Positions 63,649 to 64,000 of a stretch of 64,000 nt of DNA are shown one piece after another (within the stretch, counting starts at the first letter, position 1; each line of letters begins with the position of its first letter). Both the position numbers and the translations under genes were made by a program. Origin of the DNA: Alexandriicola marinus (GTDB lineage: Bacteria; Pseudomonadota; Alphaproteobacteria; Rhodobacterales; Rhodobacteraceae); NCBI RefSeq assembly GCF_004000435.1, contig NZ_RBVZ01000001.1, forward strand, positions 186,001-250,000, written 5' to 3'. The notes under the pieces were generated by a model, which did not search any database, was not told where the DNA came from, and saw only the letters and a program-made list of their open reading frames with translations.

Positions 63649-64000
63649 ATGTCTGACTACGATTACGATCTTTTTGTCATCGGCGGAGGTTCGGGCGGTG
63701 TTCGGGCGGCCCGTGTCGCCGCGTCGACGGGGGCGCGCGTCGCGCTGGCCGAAGACAACCGGATGGGCGGAACCTGCGTGATCCGGGGCTGCGTGCCCAA
63801 GAAGCTGATGGTCTTTGCCTCGTCGTTCCGCGAAATGATGCCCGAGGCCCGCGCCTATGGCTGGGAGCTGGAGGACGGTCAGTTCGAATGGCCGCGCTTT
63901 CATGAAAAGCTCGAGGTCGAGCTGGATCGTCTCGAGGCCGTCTATCGCAAGCTGCTGGACGGGTCCGGGGTCGAGATCTTCGACAGCCGCGCGAAAGTGG
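63649..64000 (+). CDS. gor: glutathione reductase, 3' end beyond window
   Basis: First 117 codons of a class I pyridine nucleotide-disulfide oxidoreductase. N-terminal FAD motif YDLFVIGGGSGGVRAARVAA, then the redox-active site GGTCVIRGCVPKKLMVFAS with the CxxxxC disulfide. GCVPKK and the SGGVRAAR start match glutathione reductase; GAGG lies just before ATG 63649. The substrate-defining C-terminal interface is outside the window, so trypanothione- or dihydrolipoamide-type relatives cannot be fully excluded. It would keep glutathione reduced, for gloA and related enzymes here. Confidence 0.9.
   Translation, partial: MSDYDYDLFVIGGGSGGVRAARVAASTGARVALAEDNRMGGTCVIRGCVPKKLMVFASSFREMMPEARAYGWELEDGQFEWPRFHEKLEVELDRLEAVYRKLLDGSGVEIFDSRAKV

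Overview
The window is a 64 kb stretch of high-GC, gene-dense chromosome. Gene content points to an alphaproteobacterium of the Rhodobacteraceae (Roseobacter-like): an LdtR-type MarR regulator, SdhE, a class I PHA cluster (phaZ, phaC, phaP, phaR), DUF1194, DUF2842 and DUF6524 proteins, ThyX as the thymidylate synthase, and a secG-pyrG pair. No rRNA, tRNA, CRISPR array, transposase or integrase was recognised. Most genes are housekeeping or metabolic and lie in short operons with ATGA or TGATG stop/start overlaps.

Left part (1-13.8 kb): partial parE; an epimerase-GFA-2OG oxygenase operon; a DUF2461 protein; a MATE exporter; an aspartate-type aminotransferase; an HTH regulator coupled to sdhE; the LdtR-like regulator; gloA followed by two tandem DUF1194 (von Willebrand-like) proteins; and a lipoprotein followed by a Slam-like outer-membrane protein, which looks like a type XI secretion pair.

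13.8-22.7 kb: thyX is followed, with an ATGA overlap, by an AT-rich ORF of unknown function, the clearest foreign-looking segment of the window. Then come a DksA-like protein, a cold-shock protein, an ArsC/Spx-like protein, and a complete bufferin (copper-binding RiPP) operon on the minus strand: bufA precursor, bufB (DUF692/MNIO enzyme), bufC (DUF2063 partner) and a DoxX membrane protein, with a hairpin between bufA and bufB. thrS follows.

22.8-34 kb: MFS transporters and alpha/beta hydrolases, including two successive transporter-hydrolase pairs with overlapping reading frames, then the PHA storage locus with candidate PhaR operators.

34-48 kb: a nitrogen-acquisition region. It has a class III aminotransferase with a divergent LysR, a DegT aminotransferase with a PuuB-like oxidase, a zinc-less alcohol dehydrogenase-like protein, a PuuA-like glutamine synthetase with a class I amidotransferase, and a polar amino-acid ABC transporter (ATPase, two binding proteins, two permeases) interrupted by an opposite-strand FAD oxidoreductase. 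The set fits uptake and gamma-glutamylated catabolism of amines or amino acids.

48-64 kb: a PhnD-like protein with TerB, a small beta-barrel, pyrG, secG, purA, an AraC/GyrI regulator, a very acidic 852-residue protein, thiN, a sulfotransferase remnant and a GST-like protein that both look internally shortened, sdaA, an EEP-family phosphatase, a membrane protein, rpiA and the start of gor.
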